64,000 bases of DNA from Bacillus sp. UNC41MFS5 (GTDB lineage: Bacteria > Bacillota > Bacilli > Bacillales_B > DSM-18226), in NCBI RefSeq assembly GCF_000686805.1, contig NZ_KK366018.1, positions 37,759 to 101,758 on the forward strand, written 5' to 3'. Made by a program: the position numbers and the translations under genes. Every line of letters starts with the position of its first letter. The stretch's first letter is position 1. Below, piece after piece: positions 35,668 through 44,007 of the stretch. Under the pieces are notes generated by a model. The model was not told where the DNA came from. It made no database searches and saw only the letters and a list, made by a program, of their open reading frames with translations.

Positions 35668-36744
35668 TTAGTTGGATCTTTCTTCTAACCAATCCGCTAT
35701 CGTAGGATAAGTTATTTTCGTTGCTTGGCTGCCAAAAGTAATGGAAGTATGCCCAACAGGTAAAACTTTAAATTCTTTATCCTCACTTGAAATCACATTC
35801 ATCAATGCCTCAACTTGATGTGGCGGGGCAATTAAGTCGTTTACCCCAGCTAAATTGAGCACATTAGCCTTGATATTTTCAAGTTTAACCTTTTGACCTC
35901 GAATAACCATTTCGCCTTTAATCAGTTTATTATTTTGGTAGAAGTCTCTAATCCACTGACGGTAGGCTTCACCAGGGAAAAGAATCCCGTCGTTTAACCA
36001 TTTTCGTAGAAGTTTAAAGCTCTTAATAAACTTCTCATTATCAGCTCGCTCTACGAGACTAATTAATGGTCCAAAGTTGGTTCCCATTGGATTAATCATT
36101 TTGTTTCCAAAGTCAATCATTTCTGGTGGAATTACACCAAGAGTTTCTACCACTTTATTAATATCAAAATAGCGCTCATCTAGCATCGGACCATATGAGC
36201 CGCTATTTTCAAAACTAAACGGACTGGTCATAAAGATAAGGTTGCGAATTGGTAATTCAGGGTGTAGTGCCGCAAATGCAGACGTGATCGTTCCACCCAT
36301 GCAATATCCAAGGATTGATACTTCGTCAACCTTAGAACGTCTCATGACCTTACGAACAGCACGTGGGATATAGTCCATAATGTAATCATCTAGTTTCATA
36401 TTTCTATCTTCGTAACCTGGTGTACCCCAGTCAAGAAGATAAACATCAAACCCACGTTCAACTAAATATTCTATTAAACTACCACCTTTTGTTAGATCCA
36501 ATATATATGGTTTATTAATTAGAGCATAAACTAAAAGAAGGGGAGTTTTATGTTTTTTTGGTTGATCAGAAATATACCGGTAGAGCTTCGTTTTATTTCT
36601 AGTCCAAACAACTTCTTTCGGTGTAGGTGCTACTTCCGGTTCGGCCTCGGTCGTTAACACTTGAGTTGCCCTGTAGACACGGTGATACATTTCTTGATAC
36701 TTTTCAGGTGCAAATTCAAGCACCCCATTCCATTCTTTTGGCAA
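35668..36744 (-). CDS. phaC: Class IV poly(3-hydroxyalkanoate) synthase subunit PhaC
   Basis: A 358-residue alpha/beta-hydrolase-fold synthase. The catalytic triad is Cys148 (GYCMGG lipase-box variant), Asp303 (GVNDLIAPP) and His332 (PVGHTSITFG). Its length and the fact that phaR, not phaE, is linked mark it as class IV, the Bacillus type. It polymerises (R)-3-hydroxyacyl-CoA, mainly 3-hydroxybutyryl-CoA, on granule surfaces as a complex with PhaR. It is the last gene of phaR-phaB-phaC and is followed by a terminator. Confidence 0.95.
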   Translation of the reverse strand: MPKEWNGVLEFAPEKYQEMYHRVYRATQVLTTEAEPEVAPTPKEVVWTRNKTKLYRYISDQPKKHKTPLLLVYALINKPYILDLTKGGSLIEYLVERGFDVYLLDWGTPGYEDRNMKLDDYIMDYIPRAVRKVMRRSKVDEVSILGYCMGGTITSAFAALHPELPIRNLIFMTSPFSFENSGSYGPMLDERYFDINKVVETLGVIPPEMIDFGNKMINPMGTNFGPLISLVERADNEKFIKSFKLLRKWLNDGILFPGEAYRQWIRDFYQNNKLIKGEMVIRGQKVKLENIKANVLNLAGVNDLIAPPHQVEALMNVISSEDKEFKVLPVGHTSITFGSQATKITYPTIADWLEERSN

Positions 36745-36821
36745 AACGTTAATGACTGTTCACTCCTAACAAAATTTATTTACTCTCTTAATATATAAAG
36801 AAAGTTGTACCTTCATGACAA

Positions 36822-37565
36822 TTACATGTAAAGTCCACCGTTAATATTTAATTGCTGACCAGTTATATAGTCACCATCTTTACATAAGAAAACAACACCA
36901 CGAGCAATTTCTTCTGGTTTACCTAAACGTTTTTGCGGAACTTTTTCAACGATGCCTGCAAGAACTTTTTCTGGAATGGCTTGGACCATCTCAGTACCAA
37001 TAAATCCAGGGCAAATTGCATTAACTGTTACATTGCTTTTTGCAAGTTCAAGAGCAAGTGATTTAGTATATCCAATGAGTCCTGCTTTTGCTGCTGCATA
37101 GTTGGTTTGTCCAAATCCGCCTGCTTGTCCAATAATAGATGAAATGTTAATAATACGTCCTGCTTCTGATTCAAGAAGATAAGGAAGAGCCGCAGATGTA
37201 TTATTGTAAACACTGTTTAAATTTACATCAATTACTTTTCTCCAATCTTCCTCGCTCAATTTTTTGAACGTGCTGTCTCTTGTAATTCCTGCATTATTAA
37301 CTAGGATATCTAATTGGCCGAAATGGTTGATCGTTTCTTGAACAAGGTATGCTGCTTCATTACTTTCTGAAACATCTGCTTGAACAGCGTAAGCCTCTCC
37401 ACCAAACTCATTAATTTCTGCGACTACTTTATCTGCTAATTCTTTGCGGATATTATAGTTAATAACAACTTTCGCGCCATTCTTAGCTAGTTCTAATGCA
37501 ATCGATGAACCGATACCTCTGCTGCCGCCTGTTACAATCGCTACTTTACCTTTTAATTCTGTCAT
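36822..37565 (-). CDS. phaB: Acetoacetyl-CoA reductase PhaB
   Basis: A 247-residue short-chain dehydrogenase: GGSRGIGSSIALELAKNGA (NADPH motif), NNAG (ITRDSTF), catalytic Ser in NISSI, and Tyr-Lys in TNYAAAKAG. In the phaRBC operon this is the NADPH-dependent acetoacetyl-CoA reductase that makes (R)-3-hydroxybutyryl-CoA. The ATG at 37565 follows GGGGTGCATAAAA; the ATG five codons upstream overlaps that ribosome binding site. Confidence 0.93.
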   Translation of the reverse strand: MTELKGKVAIVTGGSRGIGSSIALELAKNGAKVVINYNIRKELADKVVAEINEFGGEAYAVQADVSESNEAAYLVQETINHFGQLDILVNNAGITRDSTFKKLSEEDWRKVIDVNLNSVYNNTSAALPYLLESEAGRIINISSIIGQAGGFGQTNYAAAKAGLIGYTKSLALELAKSNVTVNAICPGFIGTEMVQAIPEKVLAGIVEKVPQKRLGKPEEIARGVVFLCKDGDYITGQQLNINGGLYM

Positions 37566-37653
37566 TTTTATGCACCCCATCTATAGTAGTTGTTTAAATA
37601 ATCCTGCTAGTTTAATACATTACTTTGTGTTACATGCTATTATGTAATCCGTT

Positions 37654-38136
37654 TTATTTCTTTTCTTTTTGTGTATTTAACAAAGTAAGGATTTGATTCA
37701 ATTTATTATCCAAATTCTTCATATCTTTTTTAACATTCGACAATTCTGACTTAAATGACACCTGACCTTCATTATTGTCTAATTTTTCTTCCAATTTTTC
37801 TTCAAGATCGTCAACTTTTGCATCTACATTAACAATTAACGATGAAATGTTCGCAATGTCATTACGAGATGGTACATTCATAAATTCTAAGGCTTTTAAC
37901 GAAGATTCATCCATCATTTTTTTAAATTGAAGATTCATCTCCAACAACTGTCCCATCCCTTGAGAAGGGTAATCTGAACCGAATTTTTCATCAAATAATT
38001 TACTGGATTGGGAATAAAAATCCTTCCACATATCATAAACATTAAAGTCTTCCGCATCGAATTTCCCATCAAATAATTTACTAGATTGGGAATAAAAATC
38101 CTTCCACATATCATAAAAATTAAAATCTTGGTTCAT
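37654..38136 (-). CDS. phaR: PHA synthase subunit PhaR with duplicated N-terminal motif
   Basis: A 160-residue PhaR subunit needed for class IV PhaC activity. The N-terminus carries the usual aromatic WKDFY motif, here twice: residues about 5-26 and 31-52 are nearly the same (FYDMWKDFYSQSSKLFD, then VYDMWKDFYSQSSKLFD). At DNA level the two copies start 78 bp apart and differ in only a few bases. The C-terminal half is a coiled coil (about 100-158). The ATG follows AAAGGAGGAAGACAG. First gene of the operon. Confidence 0.9.
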   Translation of the reverse strand: MNQDFNFYDMWKDFYSQSSKLFDGKFDAEDFNVYDMWKDFYSQSSKLFDEKFGSDYPSQGMGQLLEMNLQFKKMMDESSLKALEFMNVPSRNDIANISSLIVNVDAKVDDLEEKLEEKLDNNEGQVSFKSELSNVKKDMKNLDNKLNQILTLLNTQKEKK

Positions 38137-38332
38137 TTCTGTCTTCCTCCTTTATTACTTTTTGTTGACGTATCCATCATACTAACTTGTTTGGAATATT
38201 TAAAGGTGAAAGTTTAAAATTTCACAAAATACATTTCTTCATTTTTTGACAAAATTCTCACTTTTTCGCAAAATGCCATATGAATTAAAGAAGAGTTATA
38301 AGTAGAGAGAACTAAGCATACTATGGTTAAAA

Positions 38333-38446
38333 ATGGTAATAATGGGCTTCGTTCCCCTTATTATAATTGTTTTGTTGTTTTCTTTTTCAATGTGCCTTGG
38401 GATGATGATCATGTGTAGTTGTTCTGTTCAGAATAGTAAAAAATGA
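38333..38446 (+). CDS. Possible 37-residue small membrane protein before the SDR gene
   Basis: An ORF of 37 codons with one hydrophobic segment (about residues 4-27) and a Cys-rich, polar end (CSCSVQNSKK). Its TGA (38444-38446) overlaps the GAGGTGA ribosome binding site of the next gene, so the two could be coupled. No good ribosome binding site precedes the ATG; a second ATG lies at 38342. It is a candidate only. Confidence 0.35.
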   Translation: MVIMGFVPLIIIVLLFSFSMCLGMMIMCSCSVQNSKK

Positions 38447-38456
38447 GGTGATACGA

Positions 38457-39191
38457 TTGGGATTTAGTGAAATGGTCGTGTTAATTACTGGTGGAGCACA
38501 AGGAATCGGCAAAGAAACTGCAAAACAATTTCTTCAAGAGGGAGCAAGTGTTGTAATTTGTGATTATGATGAGTCAGCTGGGAAAACTGCATTAGAGGAA
38601 TTAAATAGTGAAAAGTTAGCGTTTTTTAAAGTGGATGTAACAGACAGTGCACAGATTGAAAAGATGGTCCGTGCCACAGTAGAAAAGCACGACCGAATCG
38701 ACATTCTAATTAATAACGCCGGAATTACACTAGACGGCTTTCTTACAAAAATGGATGAAGCAGCTTGGGAAAAAGTAATTTCTGTAAACCTCTCAGGTGT
38801 TTTTAAATGTACGAAAGCGGTTGCACCTTATATGTTAAAGCAGGGGGCAGGGGTCATTCTCAACGCATCCTCAGTGGTCGGTTTATATGGGAATATTGGC
38901 CAAACAAATTATGCAGCAACCAAAGCTGGGGTAATTGGGTTGACCAAGAGCTGGGCAAAAGAATTTGGTCCAAAAGGGATCAGGGTCAATGCAGTCGCTC
39001 CAGGTTTCATTGAAACAGGCATGACGGCTGCCGTGCCAGATAAGGTCCTTGAGTTTATGAAGGAAAAGACCCCTCTCAAGAAACTCGGGAAACCAGAAGA
39101 CATTGCCGCTGCGTACTTATTTTTGGCTTCAGATAAAGCAAATTATATAAACGGGTCGATCTTGAGTGTGGATGGGGGATTAGTAATTTAA
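38457..39191 (+). CDS. SDR-family 3-oxoacyl-ACP/acetoacetyl-CoA reductase (FabG-like)
   Basis: A 244-residue short-chain dehydrogenase: ITGGAQGIGKETAKQFLQEGA, NNAGITLDGFLTKM, Ser in NASSVVG, Tyr-Lys in TNYAATKAG and C-terminal INGSILSVDGG. It is related to PhaB in the divergent operon. It may supply 3-hydroxyacyl monomers or act in fatty-acid synthesis. The start is taken as TTG at 38457, 6 nt after AGGTGAT; GTG at 38448 lies within that site. Confidence 0.82.
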   Translation: MGFSEMVVLITGGAQGIGKETAKQFLQEGASVVICDYDESAGKTALEELNSEKLAFFKVDVTDSAQIEKMVRATVEKHDRIDILINNAGITLDGFLTKMDEAAWEKVISVNLSGVFKCTKAVAPYMLKQGAGVILNASSVVGLYGNIGQTNYAATKAGVIGLTKSWAKEFGPKGIRVNAVAPGFIETGMTAAVPDKVLEFMKEKTPLKKLGKPEDIAAAYLFLASDKANYINGSILSVDGGLVI

Positions 39192-39567
39192 ACTGCATAG
39201 CCAAAGCTAAGAGGGAGAATCATGGTTTTCTCTCTCTTTTTTGTTGTTATTATTTTCAATAAATAATATTGAAAAATAATTAACCCAAAAACTTTTCTAC
39301 AAAATTCGTCATTTTATATTAAACTTCAACATGAACACCCTTACATTATTATTTGTTTATGTACGACGGATTCTCCGTTGCCATTCGTTGATTTACTACA
39401 TCATTTTAAAAAAAGTTTTATAGATTTTTGATCATTGAAGGGTTAAAGGAATAACTAAATAACTCTGAATTTGTCGAATAGTTTGTCACGAAATGTACGG
39501 CTAAATGTAGTAAAATTTGTGAGGAATTATTATTCGAATACATAAATTAGCTTTGGAGGAGATCATA
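39192..39567 (+). other. 376-nt intergenic region before the thiolase gene
   Basis: It contains the SDR terminator at 39211-39242. The rest is A/T-rich and non-coding on both strands. Promoter-like pieces (TTGTCA at 39483-39488, TAAAAT at 39511-39516) are 22 bp apart, too far for a regular sigma-A promoter. No known riboswitch or operator was recognised. Confidence 0.5.
39211..39242 (+). terminator. Terminator after the FabG-like gene
   Basis: AGAGGGAGAA (39211-39220) pairs with TTCTCTCTCT (39229-39238, one G-U pair), then a T run. Confidence 0.82.
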
Positions 39568-40758
39568 ATGTCAGTAAATGAAGTTGTCATTGTAAGTGCA
39601 GTCAGAACAGCTATTGGTAGTTTCTTAGGGAGTTTAGAAAATGTATCAGCCACTCAGTTAGGTACAACTGTAATTAAAGCTGCCATCGAAAAAGCTGGAA
39701 TTAATCCAAATCAAGTTGACGAAGTTATTATGGGGAATGTGTTACAAGCAGGATTGGGCCAAAATCCTGCAAGACAAGCTTCGCTTGCTGCAGGTATTCC
39801 ACAAGAGTCACCAGCTTTAACCATTAATAAAGTCTGTGGTTCAGGCTTGAAAGCTGTTCACTTAGCAACACAAGCCATTCTTGCTGGGGAGTCTGAAATT
39901 GTTGTTGCAGGTGGAATGGAGAGTATGAGTCAAGCTCCATACCTGTTAAAAGGCGGACGCAATGGATTCAAAATGGGCGATCAGAAAATGTTAGACAGCA
40001 TGATTCAAGACGGTTTATGGTGTGCGGAAAATAACTATCATATGGGAATTACAGCTGAAAATCTTGCTGAAAAGTATGAAATCTCACGTGCAGAACAGGA
40101 TGAATTTGCAGCATGGAGTCAACAAAAGGCTCAAGCAGCGATTGAATCCAATCGCTTTGCTGAAGAAATTGTCCCTGTCGAAGTTCCTGGCCGTAAAGGA
40201 CAAGTGACATTATTCAGCCAAGATGAATTCCCTCGTTTTGGAGCAACTGCAGAAGGCTTAGGTAAACTTCGTCCGGCATTTAAAAAGGATGGATCGGTTA
40301 CTGCTGCTAATGCTTCAGGCATTAACGACGGTGCTGCTGCATTTGTTGTGATGAGCCGTAAAAAGGCAGACGAATTAGGAGTTACGCCTCTCGTAACAAT
40401 AAAAGCGAATGCTTCAGCGGGGGTAGATCCAAGTATTATGGGAATCGGGCCTGTTCCAGCTGTGAAAAAAGCTCTTAAATCAGCGTCTTTATCCTTAGAA
40501 GACATTGACTTAATTGAAGCAAATGAGGCATTTGCCGCTCAATCGATTGCAGTTGATCGCGAGCTTCATTTTAGTAAAGAAAAACTAAATGTAAATGGCG
40601 GTGCCATTGCACTTGGCCACCCAATCGGTGCAAGTGGAGCAAGAATCTTGGTATCTTTAATTCATGAAATGAAGAAAAGAGAAAACCAATATGGTTTAGC
40701 TACATTATGTATTGGCGGAGGACAAGGTGTAGCAACCATCATTGAAAATGTTAAGTAA
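39568..40758 (+). CDS. Acetyl-CoA C-acetyltransferase (biosynthetic thiolase, PhaA/ThlA type)
   Basis: A 396-residue thiolase. Active-site Cys90 lies in [14 protein letters not shown], the His is in [16 protein letters not shown], and the second Cys is in CIGGGQG. It condenses two acetyl-CoA to acetoacetyl-CoA, the first step towards 3-hydroxybutyryl-CoA, or acts in the opposite direction in acetoacetate use. The ATG follows GGAGGAGATCATA. Location next to the pha genes suggests the PhaA role, although its transcript is separate. Confidence 0.93.
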   Translation: MSVNEVVIVSAVRTAIGSFLGSLENVSATQLGTTVIKAAIEKAGINPNQVDEVIMGNVLQAGLGQNPARQASLAAGIPQESPALTINKVCGSGLKAVHLATQAILAGESEIVVAGGMESMSQAPYLLKGGRNGFKMGDQKMLDSMIQDGLWCAENNYHMGITAENLAEKYEISRAEQDEFAAWSQQKAQAAIESNRFAEEIVPVEVPGRKGQVTLFSQDEFPRFGATAEGLGKLRPAFKKDGSVTAANASGINDGAAAFVVMSRKKADELGVTPLVTIKANASAGVDPSIMGIGPVPAVKKALKSASLSLEDIDLIEANEAFAAQSIAVDRELHFSKEKLNVNGGAIALGHPIGASGARILVSLIHEMKKRENQYGLATLCIGGGQGVATIIENVK

Positions 40759-40778
40759 GAGGATTAGAACCTCTTAGA

Positions 40779-40810
40779 AATGGCTTGGAGATTACTCCAA
40801 GCCATTTTAC
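40779..40810. terminator. Terminator after the thiolase gene
   Basis: AATGGCTTGGAG (40779-40790), loop ATTA, CTCCAAGCCATT (40795-40806), then a short T run. It could also serve the converging gene at 40821. Confidence 0.85.
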
Positions 40811-40820
40811 TTTGTGCAGA

Positions 40821-41129
40821 TTATCTTTCTACTTCGATGTGATGAAATCCGTTATGTGTGGCATAAACTTCATACCATTTGTATGTTGGTGCTTTGAACC
40901 ACTCGTACTGTGGCAAATAAACCAAATATCTTAAATTGCCATCGGCATCATAAATTGTTTTGAAGATTTTTACTGGACCCATTCCATATAAATTTCCATC
41001 CATTCCGTCGCGAACAACATTTTTTTCAGCTTCTTTCTCTTCCTTATATAATCTCATCAGCCCATCAACAAAGATACTTAACAACACCAAGGTAATAGCA
41101 ATTAAGCCGAAAATCAATAAATTGAACAA
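40821..41129 (-). CDS. Small membrane protein of unknown function
   Basis: A 102-residue protein with one N-terminal membrane helix (about 3-27) followed by a soluble part rich in Tyr and Trp (PQYEWFKAPTYKWYEVYATHNGFHHIEVER). The ribosome binding site is AAGGAGGGTATTCTATTG on the minus strand. I do not recognise the family. It is transcribed alone and converges with the thiolase gene. Confidence 0.6.
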   Translation of the reverse strand: MFNLLIFGLIAITLVLLSIFVDGLMRLYKEEKEAEKNVVRDGMDGNLYGMGPVKIFKTIYDADGNLRYLVYLPQYEWFKAPTYKWYEVYATHNGFHHIEVER

Positions 41130-41340
41130 TAGAATACCCTCCTTAAGTTTTTGTAAAGATACATATGTATGACTACTACACTATTAAACTTCTAACACTT
41201 GAGATTAATCAGCTCCTTTAGTGGGATGGCTTCAGTTTGATTGTATATCCAGCAGAGAAGATAAGGTGTGACGAAAAATACATGAAGAGCATATAAAAGT
41301 GAAATATTCGTGAATTTTCACTTGCTTCAAGGATAAATTT

Positions 41341-41366
41341 GAGGGGGATTGCTTTCGCAATCCCTC
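41341..41366 (-). terminator. Terminator of the cupin gene
   Basis: GAGGGATTGC, loop GAAA, GCAATCCCCCTC on the minus strand. The T tract is poor. Confidence 0.65.
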
Positions 41367-41368
41367 TT

Positions 41369-42025
41369 TCAATATCCCCAATATTGCTGATAGTACGAAA
41401 CGTAGGGTATTTGAGGATATAGTGGAATATATTGTGGTTTTGGTTGTTGATACTGTTGATGTACATACTGATTGGGTGACAAATCATTTCTCTGATTACA
41501 ATCCTGATATGGACCAATATAGGTGGAGGGTTTGATGGGTGCAATTACTTGTTCCCATTGTTTATCATCCATACAATAGGTATGCGACATGATATTAGCA
41601 GGTGTAAATTTTAATATATCCGAACCTAGTATTACTTCTGGAGTGGGTGCATCAAAAATCGCCAAAAGATGAGTGTTATCAACGCCAGCAATTTCATAAT
41701 GCCACCAACCTTGCGGAACGTTAGCTACCTGACCTGGTGTTATCGTGTAATTGAGTATCTGTTTTGTAAATGGATTCAAAATGGATACGGTAGCAGAGCC
41801 AGAAATACAGTAAACTAGTTCGGCTGCATTTTGGTGATAGTGCGGTTCCACGACATTATTTGTACTTAAAAAAATATCTAAAAGAGACACATTTTCCAGG
41901 GTATTTAACTGTTTCACGCCTAATACATTAATATAGTTTTGGTTGTCTTTTATGAAGAGGGGGCTCTTATTAACATCAAACGTGTATTGAGTGGATGGGG
42001 ATGTATAATCCATATACGATACCAT
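41369..42025 (-). CDS. Cupin-domain protein with Tyr/Gln/Pro-rich tail
   Basis: A 218-residue single-cupin protein. The metal-site motif is PHYHQNAAELVYCISGSATVSI (motif 1; residues about 60-82) with the second motif PQGWWHYEIA. The last 45 residues are rich in Tyr, Gln and Pro (QYVHQQYQQPKPQYIPLYPQ). Such tails occur in spore coat or surface proteins of Bacillus, so a coat-associated cupin is possible (inference). The ATG follows AGAGGTGTAGAAT. Confidence 0.7.
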   Translation of the reverse strand: MVSYMDYTSPSTQYTFDVNKSPLFIKDNQNYINVLGVKQLNTLENVSLLDIFLSTNNVVEPHYHQNAAELVYCISGSATVSILNPFTKQILNYTITPGQVANVPQGWWHYEIAGVDNTHLLAIFDAPTPEVILGSDILKFTPANIMSHTYCMDDKQWEQVIAPIKPSTYIGPYQDCNQRNDLSPNQYVHQQYQQPKPQYIPLYPQIPYVSYYQQYWGY

Positions 42026-42181
42026 ATTCTACACCTCTTATATAGAAATAAACATATAGGCATGGTATGCACATACCTATAGTTGGGTGTGAGTTAATTT
42101 TAAGTTCGATTAACCTAGGAATTATATAATAGAATAAAAGATGTTTATTCAATTTTTTCACTTAAGATAGGAGAGACTTAT

Positions 42182-42478
42182 ATGATATTAGAAGCCGTTA
42201 TGCTTACGGTTAAGCCAGGGATGGAAGAGGAGTATGAGGAGGCATTTCGTCAGGCAGCAGAAATCATCGCCTCTATGAAAGGATACATATCTCACGAATT
42301 ACAGCGTTGTCTTGAAGTGAAGGGGAAATATTTATTATTGGTTAAGTGGGAAACTTTAGAAGACCATACCGTTGGATTTAGGCAATCCAATGAGTATCAA
42401 GAATGGAAAAACCTGTTACATCATTTCTATGATCCCTTTCCAACTGTGGAACATTTTGAGAGCATCCCGCTTTTCTAA
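42182..42478 (+). CDS. Antibiotic-biosynthesis-monooxygenase (ABM) domain protein, YqjZ-like
   Basis: A 98-residue dimeric alpha+beta barrel protein: ILEAVMLTVKPGMEEEYEEAFRQAAEIIASMKGYISHELQRC, then YLLLVKWETLEDHTVGFRQSNEYQEWKNLLHHFYDPFPTVEHF. This strongly resembles Bacillus YqjZ and other ABM proteins, whose substrates are mostly unknown. The ATG follows AGGAGAGACTTAT. No clear terminator or partner gene. Confidence 0.85.
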   Translation: MILEAVMLTVKPGMEEEYEEAFRQAAEIIASMKGYISHELQRCLEVKGKYLLLVKWETLEDHTVGFRQSNEYQEWKNLLHHFYDPFPTVEHFESIPLF

Positions 42479-42735
42479 TAATTATTTGTATTACAGAAGT
42501 AAGAGCTGTACTAAGGAGCTGCTAAGCAAAGCTGGTTCTGTTTCCAATGTTTTTGCTTGATAAATTAGGACAATTTTTTTCAGTTTGAAACGTACATTTT
42601 CTTATTTTATTGTAAATTAACCCATTTTCAATAATATATTACAGAAAATTTATTGAATATTTTAAAGGATAATATTTATTCGTTTAGGAAATTGTAATAC
42701 TGTCAATTATAATTTCTTTGGAAGGGCGTATTTTT

Positions 42736-43221
42736 TTGGAGAAGAAACTCTTAAATTTACTTACATCTTTATGTTTTATTTCTTTACCATTTATATTTAA
42801 AGGACCAAAAATGAGAGAAAATCTCGTGATTTTTTTCTCAAAAGGAGTAATTTCTACTCTTATTGATTCTTTTGTTGTTGGAAAAAAAAGAGTTGAATAT
42901 CCTGTGCGTCCTTTTCCAAAAATTTTTAAAACGAATATTATTTATGACATATTATTTTTCCCGATTTTAAGTGTTATATGGGTTAGGATTTCATACAACG
43001 ATAAAATTTGGAAAATATTACTAAAAAGCTTAATATTTAGTGTTCCCATGAGTATTGGTCAATGGTACATGGAAAAGAATACAAGATTATTTCAGTGGAA
43101 AAAGTGGACACCATTTCATACTTTTGGCTTTGTAAATCTTACTTTGTTTATAATTAGAGGATTTGTAGGATTACTAAAAATATTAGATAAATTAAAGAGA
43201 CATCAAAAAGTAACTGAATAA
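42736..43221 (+). CDS. CBO0543-type integral membrane protein
   Basis: A protein of about 161 residues with four hydrophobic segments and basic loops. The pattern (SFVVGKKRVEYPVRPFPKIFKTNIIYDILFFPILSVIWVRISYND, and later GQWYMEK with KWTPFHTFGFV) matches the family often labelled CBO0543, of unknown function. TTG at 42736 follows GAAGGG at 42721-42726; the upstream TTG at 42718 precedes that site. Very A/T-rich compared with neighbours. Confidence 0.65.
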   Translation: MEKKLLNLLTSLCFISLPFIFKGPKMRENLVIFFSKGVISTLIDSFVVGKKRVEYPVRPFPKIFKTNIIYDILFFPILSVIWVRISYNDKIWKILLKSLIFSVPMSIGQWYMEKNTRLFQWKKWTPFHTFGFVNLTLFIIRGFVGLLKILDKLKRHQKVTE

Positions 43222-43261
43222 TTTAATTTTACAATATTTTAGTGTCTTTTTAATGGTAAAC

Positions 43262-43284
43262 GGTTGCTGCTGCAACCTTTTTTT
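43262..43284 (+). terminator. Terminator after the CBO0543-type gene
   Basis: GGTTGC, loop TGCT, GCAACC, then T7. Confidence 0.83.
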
Positions 43285-43337
43285 ATTTTTATATTAAAGT
43301 TTGTGAAACATTATACCTAATATAGGGAGGATCACAA

Positions 43338-43997
43338 ATGATAAATCAAAAATATCAAGTTAAATCTTTAAATGTAGGGAAAATCGAAATACTAACATAC
43401 GGCAACAGAACATTTGAATCGGCTATCAGAAAGAGCTCTGTCCAAGAACCCATTTTTTTAAGTAAAACAGGATTTATAAGCGATGAGCAGGCCTATGAAC
43501 ATCACGGTGGCGAGGATAAAGCCCTATGTTTATATCCGTATGATTACTACTCCTATTGGAGTGATATTTTAAATAATTTTAGTCATACAGCCTTGTTCGG
43601 AGAGAACTTAACCGTTGAAGGATTAAAAGAAGATAATGCTCATATTGGAGATATTTTTACTTTTGGTGAAGCCGTTATTCAGGTTTCCGAACCCAGAAAT
43701 CCTTGTTATAAACTTGCTACAAAGTATGAAGTACCTGATATAGTTATTCGAATGAGAGATACTGGGTATACAGGTTTCCTTTTAAGAGTATTAAAAGAGG
43801 GTCTGGTAACACCAAAGGATGACTTAGTTTTACTTGAACCACATCCTCAACAAGCTTCTGTATCATTAGTTAATGATGTAAAATTTTTTGACAAATTTAA
43901 TAAAGAGAAACTTGAAAAAGTTTTATCGGTTGATGCTTTATCAGAAAGTCTGCGTGCTACTTTAATAAAACAATTTCAATCCAAAAATACAAATTAG
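43338..43997 (+). CDS. MOSC-domain protein (YflK/YiiM-like)
   Basis: A 219-residue MOSC protein: KTGFISDEQAYEHHGGEDKALCLYPYDYYSYW, then FGENLTVEGLKEDNAHIGDIFTFGEAVIQVSEPRNPCYKLATKY with the conserved Cys, followed by a C-terminal 3-alpha extension (about 165-219). MOSC proteins bind molybdenum cofactor; YiiM relatives reduce N-hydroxylated compounds. The ATG follows GGGAGGATCACAA. It is 10 nt before the GH18 gene and probably in one transcript with it. Confidence 0.87.
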   Translation: MINQKYQVKSLNVGKIEILTYGNRTFESAIRKSSVQEPIFLSKTGFISDEQAYEHHGGEDKALCLYPYDYYSYWSDILNNFSHTALFGENLTVEGLKEDNAHIGDIFTFGEAVIQVSEPRNPCYKLATKYEVPDIVIRMRDTGYTGFLLRVLKEGLVTPKDDLVLLEPHPQQASVSLVNDVKFFDKFNKEKLEKVLSVDALSESLRATLIKQFQSKNTN

Positions 43998-44007
43998 AAG
44001 AAGGTGT

